Below, piece after piece: positions 43,714 through 53,680 of a stretch of DNA of 64,000 nt (its first letter is position 1; the number at the start of each line of letters is the position of its first letter). The stretch covers positions 291,010-355,009 of the forward strand of contig NZ_WTYU01000002.1 in the NCBI RefSeq assembly GCF_009827615.1, read 5' to 3'. The translations under genes were made by a program, and so were the position numbers. The notes below the pieces were generated by a model that saw only the letters and a program-made list of their open reading frames with translations, searched no databases and was not told the origin of the DNA. Source of the stretch: Allopontixanthobacter confluentis (lineage in GTDB: Bacteria; Pseudomonadota; Alphaproteobacteria; Sphingomonadales; Sphingomonadaceae).

Positions 43714-44511
43714 CTAATGCCCGCTGGCCAATGCCTCGATCACATCTTCCAGCCGCGCCGGATCGCCCAGCGCCAGCACATCACCTGCAGAAGCGGCGTG
43801 CAGCGGTTCGCCATTCCAGTCACACACCAGGCCGCCTGCGCCTTCCACGATGGGCACCAGCGCGGCAAAATCATGCAGCTTCAACCCCGCTTCGCACACC
43901 ACGTCGAGATGGCCCGAAGCCAGCATGGCGTAATTGTAGCAATCGCCGCCCATCACCATCCGCTTGTGATCGGTGCGGGCGGCAAGGGCCATGAAATGTT
44001 CGCCCTGGTGGGCATCGAAATAATGCGGGCCAGTGGTCGCCAGCGTTGCATCCGACAATTCGCGGCAGGGCCGGGTGGTCACAGGCTGGCCATTCAGCGT
44101 GGTCGGCCGGCCGGTAACGCCCAGCCAGCGTTCACCCAGAATGGGCTGGTCAATGATCCCCAGCACTGGCCAGCCATCGACCAGAAGCGCGATCAGCGTG
44201 CCGAAAATGGGCCGGCCAGCCAGAAATCCGGTTGTGCCGTCGATTGGGTCGAGCACCCACTGGCGGCCGGATTCGCCCGGAGTGGTGCCAAATTCTTCAC
44301 CCGCCACCCCGTCACGCGGCACTTCTGCGGTGAGGATACGGCGCATGGCTTCTTCGGCGGCGCGATCTGCTTCTGTGACAGGTGTGGCATCATCCTTGCG
44401 CTCGCCCGGAACGGTCCGGAAATGCGGCTTGATCGCAGCGCCCGCCAGATCTGCCAGGCGCTGCGCCAGAGCGATGTCGTTTCTAAGGTCCATACCGGTG
44501 CCATTTGCCAT
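43714..44511 (-). CDS. hisN: Histidinol-phosphatase, inositol monophosphatase family
   Basis: 265 residues from the ATG at 44511 (AGGCGG upstream); ATG at 44493 is an alternative. Metal-binding motifs of the IMPase fold: VAGEEFG (catalytic Glu), DPIDGTTGFL and the third acidic site in KLHDFAALVPIVEGAGG. The variant GRPIFGTLIALLVDG and HYFDAHQGEHF segments resemble alphaproteobacterial HisN, which removes phosphate from histidinol phosphate. Other inositol-type phosphatases cannot be ruled out. Confidence 0.82.
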   Translation of the reverse strand: MANGTGMDLRNDIALAQRLADLAGAAIKPHFRTVPGERKDDATPVTEADRAAEEAMRRILTAEVPRDGVAGEEFGTTPGESGRQWVLDPIDGTTGFLAGRPIFGTLIALLVDGWPVLGIIDQPILGERWLGVTGRPTTLNGQPVTTRPCRELSDATLATTGPHYFDAHQGEHFMALAARTDHKRMVMGGDCYNYAMLASGHLDVVCEAGLKLHDFAALVPIVEGAGGLVCDWNGEPLHAASAGDVLALGDPARLEDVIEALASGH

Positions 44512-44700
44512 CTGCCGCCGCCTGGTCAAGTCCTGACGGTCTGGATCCATCCGGCTTTTGCATTATAATTACTTGTCCGGATTCAGCGCTTTGTATTTTT
44601 CATCGGAAATGGACCTTGCGGCCTTTAAGCATTGCCAGCACGAATAGTTGTTGCTTTTAGTCAACTTCTCGCGCCCAAGTGGCGAAAGGCGAAAGAATAA

Positions 44701-45732
44701 GTGAGTACGGATCGCAAAGAAATTCCACTGGCCGCTGGCCAGACGGCTGATGTGGATTTTCATGACAATGAAGTTCGCAGCGGCCTGAAGCCGGTGACAG
44801 GGTCGACACCCGATGGCGTTCCGCTGTCGTTCAACCGTGCGCCCGTCGATGCCTTATCCCCGTGGATTGGCCGGATGATGGTGGCTGTCGCGCGCGGCAC
44901 TGACAGCATTACCCGCTCGGGCCTGCTGTGTAATGATGCAGGCTATGTCCGCACCGCCGTTGCGGTGGACTGGGTGGCGCAGACGGCAGATGGCGCCATG
45001 GAAATCCGCGATCAGACGTTTCTTTGCGGCCAGCATAGCAAGGCCATGCCGATGAAATTCACCGGCGGCATCGAAGTGGCCGGGTTCATGCTCAAGCCCG
45101 GCGCCATGCGCAGCCTGTGGGGTGTGGATGATGGCAGCCTGATCGATCGGATCAAATTCATGGATTACGTCGGCATCGACGACCGCGAATTGACCAATTT
45201 GCATCACCCCGGCATCGGCGCAGAAGAATGGCTTGGCGCAATCGAAAGCTGGCTGCTGCATTCCATCACCACCCGCGGGGTTGCACCGCCAGACCCCCTG
45301 GCGCAGGCATTTGAAGAAGCGGCTTTTGCCGACCCGAACCAGTCGATTTTCGAATTTGCGGAAATCAACAATGTCACGGTCCGCACTTTGCAGCGCGCTG
45401 TGAAACGCAGTTTCGGCCTGACGCCCAAACAGGTCATGCGCCGGGCGCGCACGCTTGATCTGGCAACCCGCCTATGCGGGGTGGCAGACGAGGAAGAAAC
45501 CGAAGAAATCCAGCTCAGGTTCTTTGACCAGTCACACGAAATTCGCGAATTTACTGCCTTTTTCGGGATGACCCCGCGCCAGTTCATGCGCGACCGGCAG
45601 GGTCTGCTGACACTCAGCCTCGAAATCCGGCAGGCGCGCCGTCTGGAACTGCTTGACCGGATTGCCCCCGATGCCATCCGCCCCTGGATGCGGGCCCCCC
45701 TTCAGCCGGCGCCATCGGCCAGCACCAACTAG
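44701..45732 (+). CDS. AraC family regulator, first of a tandem pair
   Basis: 343 residues from a GTG at 44701 (GAAAGGCGAAAG upstream). N-terminal sensing domain (LSPWIGRMMVAVARG, then YVRTAVAVDWVAQ) and a C-terminal AraC DNA-binding domain with two helix-turn-helix segments (FAEINNVTVRTLQRAVKRSF and FDQSHEIREFTAFFGMTPRQ). The paralogue at 45735 starts 2 bases after its stop. Target genes are unknown. Confidence 0.85.
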   Translation: MSTDRKEIPLAAGQTADVDFHDNEVRSGLKPVTGSTPDGVPLSFNRAPVDALSPWIGRMMVAVARGTDSITRSGLLCNDAGYVRTAVAVDWVAQTADGAMEIRDQTFLCGQHSKAMPMKFTGGIEVAGFMLKPGAMRSLWGVDDGSLIDRIKFMDYVGIDDRELTNLHHPGIGAEEWLGAIESWLLHSITTRGVAPPDPLAQAFEEAAFADPNQSIFEFAEINNVTVRTLQRAVKRSFGLTPKQVMRRARTLDLATRLCGVADEEETEEIQLRFFDQSHEIREFTAFFGMTPRQFMRDRQGLLTLSLEIRQARRLELLDRIAPDAIRPWMRAPLQPAPSASTN

Positions 45733-45734
45733 CC

Positions 45735-46712
45735 ATGTCAGAGGGCGACGCAAATCAAAGGCTGCTGAAGACCATCGCACAAGGCACCGATGCGCCCGGC
45801 AGCCAGCCCGTTTCGGTCAGCCGTGCGCCTGCCGCTGACCTTTCCCCGTGGATTGGCCGCATCCATGCAACCATGGCGCAGGTCGACGGGGCGCAGACAA
45901 TCAGTTGCGGAATATTGGCAGATACTTCCGTGCTTCGCATCCTCCTCAAGGGAGAATGGCAGGCAGAGACCAGCAGCGGTCCGGCTTTCTATTCCCGCAC
46001 GGCGATTTTCTTCGGGCCCCATTCACGCCGTTTGCCGTGCCGAGTGAAGGGCGATTTTGCTACCGTCGCCCTGTCGCTGGCACCTGGCACATGTCACGCG
46101 CTGGGGCTGCATGATGTGGCGGGGCTGACGGACCGGTTGAGCCCATTTGAGGAACTGGGCTTCGACAGTTCGGAATTGATGGCCCTGTTCAGGGATGGCG
46201 CGACCCGCGCCGAGTGGATGGACGTGCTGGAAAATTACATGCGCGCGCTTGTTCAGCAGCGCGGAATGATGGAACCTGATCAGATTACCCGGCGGTTTGA
46301 TGAAATCGCCTTTGCCAATCCGAACATCAAGGTGAAGGATTTTGCCAAGGCCAACGGCATCGAGCCGAAACGGCTGGAGCGAGTTATCAAAAGGGATTTC
46401 GGCCTGCCGCCCAAGCAGGTTTTACGGCGCGCCCGCGCTCTGGACATGGCAGCCCATCTCAAAGGCGTGGCTGACGCATCGGAAGCCGCTGAACTGGCGC
46501 TGCGTTATTTTGACCAGTCGCATCTCAACCGTGACTTTGTCGACCTGTTCGGCATGACGCCAACGCAATTCGTACGCACACCCCAGCCCCTGATGACGCT
46601 GACGCTGGAACACCGGCAGGCACGGCGGCTGGAAGTTCTCAAACGGGTTGAACCCGATGCCATCATGCCATGGCAGGAACCGCCGGAACGCGTCAGTCGA
46701 ACAGAGAGCTGA
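45735..46712 (+). CDS. AraC family regulator, second of a tandem pair
   Basis: 325 residues. Same layout as the preceding gene: [15 protein letters not shown], then [20 protein letters not shown], and the C-terminal helix-turn-helix pair [20 protein letters not shown] and [20 protein letters not shown]. The two proteins are clearly related by tandem duplication and probably cotranscribed. The end overlaps the convergent prs gene by 20 bases. Confidence 0.85.
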   Translation: MSEGDANQRLLKTIAQGTDAPGSQPVSVSRAPAADLSPWIGRIHATMAQVDGAQTISCGILADTSVLRILLKGEWQAETSSGPAFYSRTAIFFGPHSRRLPCRVKGDFATVALSLAPGTCHALGLHDVAGLTDRLSPFEELGFDSSELMALFRDGATRAEWMDVLENYMRALVQQRGMMEPDQITRRFDEIAFANPNIKVKDFAKANGIEPKRLERVIKRDFGLPPKQVLRRARALDMAAHLKGVADASEAAELALRYFDQSHLNRDFVDLFGMTPTQFVRTPQPLMTLTLEHRQARRLEVLKRVEPDAIMPWQEPPERVSRTES

Positions 46713-47628
46713 CCGAACTTTCGTCGGCAATCCGCCTGACCGCTTCGCCAATCAGCGGTGCAATGGTGAGGATGCGGATCCGGTCACTGTCGAGCGCCGC
46801 ATCGGTTGGCCTGATGGTATCGGAAATGACCAGTTCTTTCAGCGCCGATGCATTGACCCGGGCCACTGCCCCGCCAGACAGGACACCGTGAGTAATATAG
46901 GCGGCAACACTGCTCGCCCCCTGATCCAGCAACGCCTGCGCTGCATTGCATAATGTGCCGCCCGAATCGACAATATCGTCAATCAGGATGCAATGGCGGC
47001 CCTGCACATCACCGATGATGTTCATGACTTCGGATTCGCCGGGCCGGTCGCGGCGCTTGTCCACGATGGCGAGCGGGGCATTGTCCAGCCGTTTTGCCAG
47101 CGCGCGGGCGCGCACAACGCCGCCCACATCGGGCGAGACGACCATCAGATCCTGATCGCCGTAGCGCGCCTGAATGTCTGCTGCCATGACAGGCGCTGCA
47201 TACAGATTGTCGGTCGGAATATCGAAGAAGCCCTGGATTTGTCCGGCATGAAGATCGACTGACAGGACGCGGTCCGCGCCGGCTTCGGTAATCAGGTTGG
47301 CCACCAGCTTGGCGGAAATCGGTGTGCGCGGGCCAGGCTTGCGGTCCTGCCGGGCATAGCCGAAATAGGGCACCACGGCAGTGATCCGGCGGGCCGAGGC
47401 ACGGCGCAGCGCGTCAATCCCGATCAGCAGTTCCATGAGATTGTCATTGGCCGGAAAACTGGTCGACTGGACGATGAAAACATCCTCGCCGCGCACATTT
47501 TCATGAATTTCGATGAAAATTTCTTCATCGGCAAAACGCCGGACGCTAGCGTCAGTCAGGGGCATTTCAAGATAGGCCGCAATTGCCCGTGCAAGAGGCA
47601 GGTTCGAATTTGCGGCCATTATCTTCAT
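46693..47628 (-). CDS. prs: Ribose-phosphate pyrophosphokinase
   Basis: 311 residues. [11 protein letters not shown] (ATP-binding), [28 protein letters not shown] loop and the PRPP signature [13 protein letters not shown] are intact. It makes PRPP for nucleotide, histidine and tryptophan synthesis. ATG at 47628. Confidence 0.96.
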   Translation of the reverse strand: MKIMAANSNLPLARAIAAYLEMPLTDASVRRFADEEIFIEIHENVRGEDVFIVQSTSFPANDNLMELLIGIDALRRASARRITAVVPYFGYARQDRKPGPRTPISAKLVANLITEAGADRVLSVDLHAGQIQGFFDIPTDNLYAAPVMAADIQARYGDQDLMVVSPDVGGVVRARALAKRLDNAPLAIVDKRRDRPGESEVMNIIGDVQGRHCILIDDIVDSGGTLCNAAQALLDQGASSVAAYITHGVLSGGAVARVNASALKELVISDTIRPTDAALDSDRIRILTIAPLIGEAVRRIADESSVSSLFD

Positions 47629-47788
47629 GCAGAATTCCTTTGTACGCGGTGCCCGGGTGCCGCAGCGAATCCCTGCTGGCTAATGCCCAGACCGATTAGC
47701 CCACCGTCATGCTATTGCAACAGGCCTGCTGCGCGGGTTGTTGAAAGAGCGGGCCTGCTGCAGGATGGGTGCCGTTCATAAATGCCGG

Positions 47789-48796
47789 TCAGACGCCGTG
47801 ATGTTCACCCTTGATCCAGCGCACCGTGCCCGAACTGGCGCGCATTACCACGCTTTCGGTCGTGACGCGGCCACCGCGGAAGCGTTTCACCCCTTCCAGC
47901 AATGAACCGCTGGTGACGCCGGTGGCGGCAAAGATGCAGTCGCCCTTGGCCAGATCTTCCAGCTTGTAGATGCGGTCGAGGTCTTCGATGCCCCATTTGC
48001 GGGCGCGGGATTTTTCATCCTCGTTGCGGAACACCAGCCGGCCATTGAACTGGCCGCCAACACAGCGCAGTGCCGCTGCTGCCAGCACGCCTTCCGGTGC
48101 CCCGCCCTGGCCCATATACATGTCGATCGTGGTGTCCTCGTCAGTCACCGCAATCACGCCGGCCACATCGCCATCGGGGATGAGATAGATGCCGCAGCCA
48201 ATGGCGCGCAATTCCTCGATCATGGCGGCGTGGCGCGGGCGGTCCAGCACGCAGACGATGATATCGCCCGGCTCCACGCCCTTGGCGCGGGCAACGGCCT
48301 CGACATTCTCGGTCGGGCTTTTGGCCAGATCGATGATGCCTTCAGGATAGCCGGGGCCAACGGCCAGCTTGTCCATATAGACATCAGGTGCGTTCAACAG
48401 GCAGCCCTCTTCTGCGGCCGCCAGCACGGCGAGGGAATTGGGGCCAGCCTTGGCTGTGATGGTGGTGCCTTCCAACGGGTCGAGCGCAATGTCGATTTTG
48501 GGCCCACGGCCCGGCGCGCCGCCTACCTTTTCGCCAATATACAGCATCGGCGCTTCGTCGCGTTCGCCTTCGCCGATGACTACGGTGCCATCGATATCAA
48601 GTTCGTCAAAAGCGCGGCGCATGGCTTCCACCGCAGCGGCATCAGCGGCCTTTTCATCCCCTCGGCCAATCAGTTTGGAGGCAGCGATTGCGGCAGCTTC
48701 GGTAACCCGCACCATTTCAAGGACCAAGGCACGGTCGAGCACGCTGCTCTTGCTGACACGGGCCGATGTGGCGGCGGAGGATGTACTATCGTTCAT
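47789..48796 (-). CDS. glpX: Class II fructose-1,6-bisphosphatase
   Basis: 335 residues of the GlpX type: VVIGEGERDEAPMLYIGE, IDIALDPLEGTTITAKAG and GGAPEGVLAAAALRCVGG. It hydrolyses fructose 1,6-bisphosphate (and in some bacteria sedoheptulose 1,7-bisphosphate) for gluconeogenesis. In many alphaproteobacteria it follows hom directly; here a plus-strand gene lies between them. Confidence 0.95.
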   Translation of the reverse strand: MNDSTSSAATSARVSKSSVLDRALVLEMVRVTEAAAIAASKLIGRGDEKAADAAAVEAMRRAFDELDIDGTVVIGEGERDEAPMLYIGEKVGGAPGRGPKIDIALDPLEGTTITAKAGPNSLAVLAAAEEGCLLNAPDVYMDKLAVGPGYPEGIIDLAKSPTENVEAVARAKGVEPGDIIVCVLDRPRHAAMIEELRAIGCGIYLIPDGDVAGVIAVTDEDTTIDMYMGQGGAPEGVLAAAALRCVGGQFNGRLVFRNEDEKSRARKWGIEDLDRIYKLEDLAKGDCIFAATGVTSGSLLEGVKRFRGGRVTTESVVMRASSGTVRWIKGEHHGV

Positions 48797-48851
48797 GGCA
48801 GATTCAGTCCCTTTGGCGCGGTTGGGAGCCGCTTAGACAGGGAGCCCGGGA

Positions 48852-49307
48852 ATGTCGAGAATTGCCGCACTTGCTATTTTATCGCTGGCAGCCTCGGCGA
48901 CCGGGGCACAGGCGCAGCAACAGGGCCGGGTCACTGCCGAAAAGGTCATCGAAGCGGCCCGCGATGCCTATGGCCCGCCCCCGCCGCAGCCTGCCTGCGC
49001 ACCGCAGGAAGGCGACGAAATTGTGGTGTGCGCGCGCGAACAGGACAATTCGCAATTTCGCGTCAAATCATCGTCGGAACTGGATGGCCAGTCAGAAGAA
49101 GCACTGGACGATGGCCTTCCGCGCGCACCCGACGTGGCCGGACCGGGCATTTTCAAGGGCCCCGCCACAGTCGGCAGCCTGTGCATTCCCGGCCTGCAAA
49201 AATGCCCGCCGCCGCCTGCCTATATGATTGATTTTACGGCATTGCCCGATGCGCCCGAAGGGTCCGATGCAGATCTGATCGCCAGGGGTCTGAAAAAAGG
49301 CCGGTAA
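48852..49307 (+). CDS. Small secreted protein of unknown function
   Basis: 151 residues. A signal peptide (about 1-21, ending TGAQA) is followed by a proline-rich and glutamine-rich start and a segment with two cysteine pairs (CAPQEGDEIVVCARE and LCIPGLQKCPP). The EIVVCARE block is a pattern I associate with short secreted proteins in sphingomonads. It lies in opposite direction between hom and glpX. Function unknown. Confidence 0.65.
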   Translation: MSRIAALAILSLAASATGAQAQQQGRVTAEKVIEAARDAYGPPPPQPACAPQEGDEIVVCAREQDNSQFRVKSSSELDGQSEEALDDGLPRAPDVAGPGIFKGPATVGSLCIPGLQKCPPPPAYMIDFTALPDAPEGSDADLIARGLKKGR

Positions 49308-49310
49308 AAA

Positions 49311-50630
49311 TCAGCCCTCGATAATCTGCATTACCAGAGGGTCCGCAGTCAGGCTGGGCGACGCGCCGAGCAGTTCCAGCACGTGAGAAACGTTCTTCTC
49401 CGGCCCGTCATGCGCCACCATTGCCACCAGCACTTCGCCGCCTGCAGATTTCTGGCCCTGCTGGATCATGCTTTCAATCGACACGCCGGCATCGCGCATC
49501 GCAGCGGTGATTTCCGCCAGCACACCGGGCCGGTCAGTCACGGTGAAGCGCAGATAGGTGCGCCCCGTGCGGTTGCCGGAACCAGCCGCCGGCATGGCCA
49601 CCAGATCAGCCACCGGCACGGAAAAGGGTGCGGACGTTTCGCCGCGCGCAATGTCGATCAAGTCGGCCACCACGGCGCTGGCTGTTGGCCCATCGCCTGC
49701 GCCGGGGCCCTGAAACAGCAGCCGGCCGGAATAATTGCCTTCCGCGACAACAGCATTGGTCGCGCCGGTCACATGGGCCAGCGGGTGGTCCCTGGGCACA
49801 AGACATGGCTTGACCCGCTGCAGCAACCGGCTGGCGCCATCATCGCCCGTTTCCACATCGGCCATGCCGATCAGGCGAATGACATAGCCAAGCGCGTTGG
49901 CCTGGGCGATATCGGCGGCCCGCACCTGCGCAATACCTTCGCATTCCACGGCGGCAAAATCCACTTGCGAGCCGAATGCAATGCTGGCCAGAATCGCCAG
50001 CTTATGTGCTGCATCGGTCCCTTCGATGTCAAAGGTCGGGTCCGCTTCGGCATAGCCCTTTGCCTGTGCTTCCTTCAGCGTATCGGCAAAATCCGCGCCC
50101 GTCGCTTCCATGGTGGACAGGATGTAATTGGATGTGCCGTTGAGAATGCCGTAAATATGCTCGATCGCGTTGGCTGCGGTCCCTTCGCGCAGGCCTTTGA
50201 CCACCGGAATGCCGCCAGCCACTGCGGCTTCGAATTTTAGCGGAACGCGGGCCGCTTCTGCCAACCGCGCCAGTTCCATGCCGTGATGGGCGATCATGGC
50301 CTTGTTGGCCGTAACCAGACCTTTGCCTGCCTTGATGGTGTTGCGTGCCAGGGTCAGCGCTGGCCCGTCGGACCCGCCGACCAGTTCAACCACCACATCC
50401 ACATCATCGCGCGCGGCCATGGCCGTCATGTCATCTTCCCACGCAAATCTGCCCAGATCGACGCCGCGCTGCTTGCCCTTGTCGCGGGCGCTGACTGCCA
50501 CAACCTGCAATTCACGCCCTGCCCGTGCCCGCACGATGGCCGCATTGGCATCCAGCAGGCGAATCACGCCGCAGCCGACAGTGCCCAGCCCGGCCAAAGC
50601 AATCCGCAAGGGTTTTGAAGCGTGTGCCAT
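49311..50630 (-). CDS. hom: Homoserine dehydrogenase
   Basis: 439 residues. NAD(P)-binding GLGTVGCGVIRLL near 14-26, catalytic region GKGLVTANKAMIAHHG and AAVAGGIPVVKGLREGTAAN, and a C-terminal ACT domain (about 355-435, RPGVLAEITAAMRDAGVS). It reduces aspartate semialdehyde for threonine, methionine and isoleucine; the ACT domain suggests threonine feedback. ATG at 50630. Confidence 0.95.
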   Translation of the reverse strand: MAHASKPLRIALAGLGTVGCGVIRLLDANAAIVRARAGRELQVVAVSARDKGKQRGVDLGRFAWEDDMTAMAARDDVDVVVELVGGSDGPALTLARNTIKAGKGLVTANKAMIAHHGMELARLAEAARVPLKFEAAVAGGIPVVKGLREGTAANAIEHIYGILNGTSNYILSTMEATGADFADTLKEAQAKGYAEADPTFDIEGTDAAHKLAILASIAFGSQVDFAAVECEGIAQVRAADIAQANALGYVIRLIGMADVETGDDGASRLLQRVKPCLVPRDHPLAHVTGATNAVVAEGNYSGRLLFQGPGAGDGPTASAVVADLIDIARGETSAPFSVPVADLVAMPAAGSGNRTGRTYLRFTVTDRPGVLAEITAAMRDAGVSIESMIQQGQKSAGGEVLVAMVAHDGPEKNVSHVLELLGASPSLTADPLVMQIIEG

Positions 50631-50733
50631 GGTCTGCTGCCTGTTCCTTTGTTGTTGCCGTGTAAAGCCCGGGCGCGATGCCTGATCACACCCGCCTTAG
50701 CCGTTGTCAGGCGCGGGAAGGAACCCGCTTTGC

Positions 50734-50753
50734 GCCCAAGGTTTCCCTTGGGC
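50734..50753 (-). promoter_or_regulatory. Hairpin in the hom leader
   Basis: GCCCAAGG-TTTC-CCTTGGGC: eight perfect pairs with a four-base loop, about 105 bases before the hom ATG on the minus strand. No U tract and no recognisable riboswitch core. Could be the end of a leader transcript or structural only. Confidence 0.3.
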
Positions 50754-50887
50754 CGCCAAAGGTGGGTTTGCTGCAGGCTACACCGTGGCATCCTAGGGGG
50801 CGGCAGGGTAAGGGGGCGGGGTAAGGCAGCGCACAGCACGGCGCCGCCATCACCAGCCACAAGCACATCTATCCAGCAGGAGCCAGT

Positions 50888-51748
50888 CTATCCAGCAGAA
50901 ACCAGCCGATTGCGCTCGCATGGGCCAAGACTGCTGATCACAAATCTGTAATCATCAGCAGCCTGCGCGCGGGAACCGGCTTCGCGTGAAAGATTGGCCG
51001 CGCCAGGCAATGCTGCCGGCAAGAAACAGGCCAGCCGGTACCACTCCAGCGTATCCCGCGCTGGCGGGCGCGCTGCCTGATCGACAATCTCGGTCCACGA
51101 AACGCCCCATTCAGGTGCCTGGCCGGGCCGGCGAATGACCGTCAGCGACACCGGACCATCCCGTTTCGTCGAGAGGAATATCTGCGTTTCTGATTCGCCC
51201 ACCAGATTGCCGTTTACTGACAGCGCATCGCGTACGCCGGTCACCACCGGCGGTGCATCGGCAGCCACCATACTGGCTAGAATGGGCCGCACCCGCAATT
51301 CCAGCGGCGGGGACCACGGCATTTGTGCCCCGCTGCCAACCAGCTGGATTTCCCCGATTCTGCCCGTTACCGGGCGGGCAAACAGCAAAACCTCGTCTTT
51401 CTTCAGCTTGGGTGAGCGCCCCTTGGCGTTACGCGGCAGATCGACAAGATAGCGGACCGATTCGCCAACCGGCGCATTGCCCGCCAGCAAGGCGACCGTA
51501 TCAGCCTCGATATACAAGCGCACAAAGCCTGCCTCGAGGCCAGGCGAGCGTTCAGGCTCGAGTTCGATCTGCTTGCGAATCCGTGCGTGCACCACAAGTG
51601 TGGAGACATCCGCCAGATCGACAATATCAGCGTAAGTGGACTCCACCGAAACTGGCGAAACGGGCTGTGAAAAAGCGGCCGGCACAGGTGAAAAAGCCAG
51701 AATGAGGGCGAGGCCGACACTGTGCCGCATCTTGGAATTATCTAACAT
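50888..51748 (-). CDS. Secreted protein of unknown function
   Basis: 286 residues. Signal peptide (about 7-29, ending PAAFSQ) followed by a domain with STYADIVDLADVSTLVVHAR and VLLFARPVTGRIGEIQLVG; the C-terminal part has a tryptophan-rich piece and GPCERNRLVSAG. I recognise no family. The length and signal suggest a periplasmic or surface protein. The first ATG (51748) is used; an ATG six codons later is possible. Confidence 0.65.
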   Translation of the reverse strand: MLDNSKMRHSVGLALILAFSPVPAAFSQPVSPVSVESTYADIVDLADVSTLVVHARIRKQIELEPERSPGLEAGFVRLYIEADTVALLAGNAPVGESVRYLVDLPRNAKGRSPKLKKDEVLLFARPVTGRIGEIQLVGSGAQMPWSPPLELRVRPILASMVAADAPPVVTGVRDALSVNGNLVGESETQIFLSTKRDGPVSLTVIRRPGQAPEWGVSWTEIVDQAARPPARDTLEWYRLACFLPAALPGAANLSREAGSRAQAADDYRFVISSLGPCERNRLVSAG

Positions 51749-52082
51749 TACTGGTCTGTTACCTCAAATATACGCACTGCGAGAACCGAATCACCATCAG
51801 GGCGTTGGAACAGCAGAGCTGTGAATTCACCGTTAACCGACAAAGGGTTTGCCTGCATCTGCCTTCGCAGCTAATGGTCGGCCAGATTTGAAGCGATTAT
51901 AATAAAAATGCTTCAAACAGGCCTACCCTGGGTCTTTTGGGTTCCGTAAAACCGTTCGGGCTTCTTTTCCCGAATGTGTTCTAAGGGTGGACAGCACGGA
52001 TTGCGCTCTGGCAGAGAGGATTCTGTCAAGAGCATACTAGCAGGGCTATGCCCCGCTACTGACTATGGAGTGATGCGACTGA
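51749..52082. other. 334-base intergenic leader before tonB
   Basis: No gene seen. A perfect TATAAT (51898-51903) lies here with a poor -35 partner; near the 3' end GGAG precedes the tonB ATG by 11 bases. The region must hold promoters for both divergent genes; in other bacteria tonB is iron-regulated, but no clear Fur box was found. Confidence 0.4.
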
Positions 52083-52718
52083 ATGGCCTACGCTGACCAA
52101 CAGATGAGCGGTAACCGGATTATCGCACTGATCATTGTGGGGTTGATCCATGTGGCCCTCGGCTACGCGCTAGTGACCGGACTTGCCTATGAGGCAGTCA
52201 AGAAAGCGGTTGAGCGCGTGACCACGGTCGATATCGAGGAACCGCCACCGCCTGAGCCGGAAAACGAGCCGCCTCCGCCAGAGCCGCAGCCAGATATGGC
52301 TCCGCCTCCACCGGTCGCGCCTCCTCCGCCGATCAGTATTGCACCGGCACCGCCACAAATCCGCACGCAACCGACGATCCCGCCGCCAGCACCGCCGCCA
52401 CCGCCGCCCCCACCACGGGTTGCGCCAAAGGCTGCTGAACCTCGCGGCAATCCCGGCACCTGGGCAACACCGAATGACTACCCTTCCCGCGCCCTTCGTG
52501 AAGAGCGTGAAGGAACCACCGGTTTCCGCGTTACTGTGAGCGCTGATGGCCGTGTGGAAAGTTGCTCGGTGACACGGTCCAGCGGGCATAGCGATCTTGA
52601 TGACGCAACCTGCAAGAACATCCAGCGTCGGGGTCGTTTCCGTCCGGCAACCGATGGCAATGGTGATGCGGTGTCAGGCTCATGGTCGAGCCAGGTTCGC
52701 TGGCAGATACCTGAATAA
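52083..52718 (+). CDS. tonB: TonB energy transducer
   Basis: 211 residues. One N-terminal membrane helix (about 14-36, GVV-like IIVGLIHVALGYALV), a proline-rich periplasmic spacer of repeated PPPPEPE-type units (about 52-117) and a C-terminal TonB domain (about 140-211, GTTGFRVTVSADGRVESCSV). It transmits energy from ExbB/ExbD to outer membrane receptors such as the one at 31923-34307. Confidence 0.93.
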   Translation: MAYADQQMSGNRIIALIIVGLIHVALGYALVTGLAYEAVKKAVERVTTVDIEEPPPPEPENEPPPPEPQPDMAPPPPVAPPPPISIAPAPPQIRTQPTIPPPAPPPPPPPPRVAPKAAEPRGNPGTWATPNDYPSRALREEREGTTGFRVTVSADGRVESCSVTRSSGHSDLDDATCKNIQRRGRFRPATDGNGDAVSGSWSSQVRWQIPE

Positions 52719-52799
52719 CCGGCAGCCGCCGGTCCGCAAAAGGCCCGGCAGTGCCACCACAAGTTTTTTGAACAGCTTCTTTCTGAGAGGACACTCGCA

Positions 52800-53600
52800 A
52801 TGATTATCGAACTTCTGGCCGCAGGTGCGGCACCGCAAAATAAATTCGGCTTTATCGAAGCCATGGAACAGGGCGGCATCATCGCCTGGACCATCTTCGG
52901 TGTTTTGGTCATCATGTCGGTTGGCTCCTTCTACATCCTGATCACGAAATATCTGGAACAGCAGAAGGTCATGAGCCAGTACCGCAACATCAATCAGTTC
53001 TGGCGCGCGAATTCGCTCAAGGAAGGCGCTACCAAGCTCGACAAGAACAGCGCATGGCGCCAGATGGTTGATGATGGTCTTGCGGCTGAAGAAAGCCACA
53101 CCAAGATGGACAACAGCCTCGAAGCACATGACTGGATGCACGGTTCGCTGGCACGTTCGGAAGCGGCGATCAATTCCAAGCTTGCTGGCGGTCTGCCATT
53201 CCTCGCATCGGTTGGCGCTACGTCGCCATTCGTTGGTCTGCTCGGCACCGTTATCGGTATTTACCGCGCTCTCATCAACATCGGCCTCGCCGGTTCGGCA
53301 TCGATCGACAAGGTTGCCGGCCCTGTTGGTGAAGCACTGATCATGACCGCGATTGGTCTGCTGGTGGCTGTGCCCGCTGTTCTTGCCTATAACTGGCTGC
53401 AGTCGCGCAACAAGAAGATCGCCGAAATGCTCAGCGGCTTCTCGACCGACCTGCTTGCCAACATGAACTCCAAGGGTTCGGTCAAGCCTGCTCTGGTCGC
53501 AGCACCCGGCTCGGTTAAGCCTGTTGCAGCAACTGGCGCGGCACGCCCTGCTACTGCGGCGCCTGCTCGTCCTGCTGGCACCACGGCGCCAAAGGCCTGA
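52800..53600 (+). CDS. exbB: MotA/TolQ/ExbB proton channel subunit
   Basis: 266 residues. Three membrane segments: about 19-40 (IIAWTIFGVLVIMSV), and the pair near 133-160 (LPFLASVGATSPFVGLLGTV) and 179-205 (GEALIMTAIGLLVAVPAVLAY). The C-terminal tail is alanine/proline-rich and disordered. ATG at 52800. Forms the motor channel with ExbD. Confidence 0.93.
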   Translation: MIIELLAAGAAPQNKFGFIEAMEQGGIIAWTIFGVLVIMSVGSFYILITKYLEQQKVMSQYRNINQFWRANSLKEGATKLDKNSAWRQMVDDGLAAEESHTKMDNSLEAHDWMHGSLARSEAAINSKLAGGLPFLASVGATSPFVGLLGTVIGIYRALINIGLAGSASIDKVAGPVGEALIMTAIGLLVAVPAVLAYNWLQSRNKKIAEMLSGFSTDLLANMNSKGSVKPALVAAPGSVKPVAATGAARPATAAPARPAGTTAPKA

Positions 53601-53680
53601 TCACGATCAACCGGGGCTTGGCCAGTTCGGCCATGCCCCGGCGATCTGCCTTTCCCAATAGTTTCAGATAGGATTTAGCG

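Noticed and set aside
50631..50887. SAM-type riboswitch before hom
   Set aside because: A hairpin is present but the conserved core bases of known SAM riboswitches are missing.
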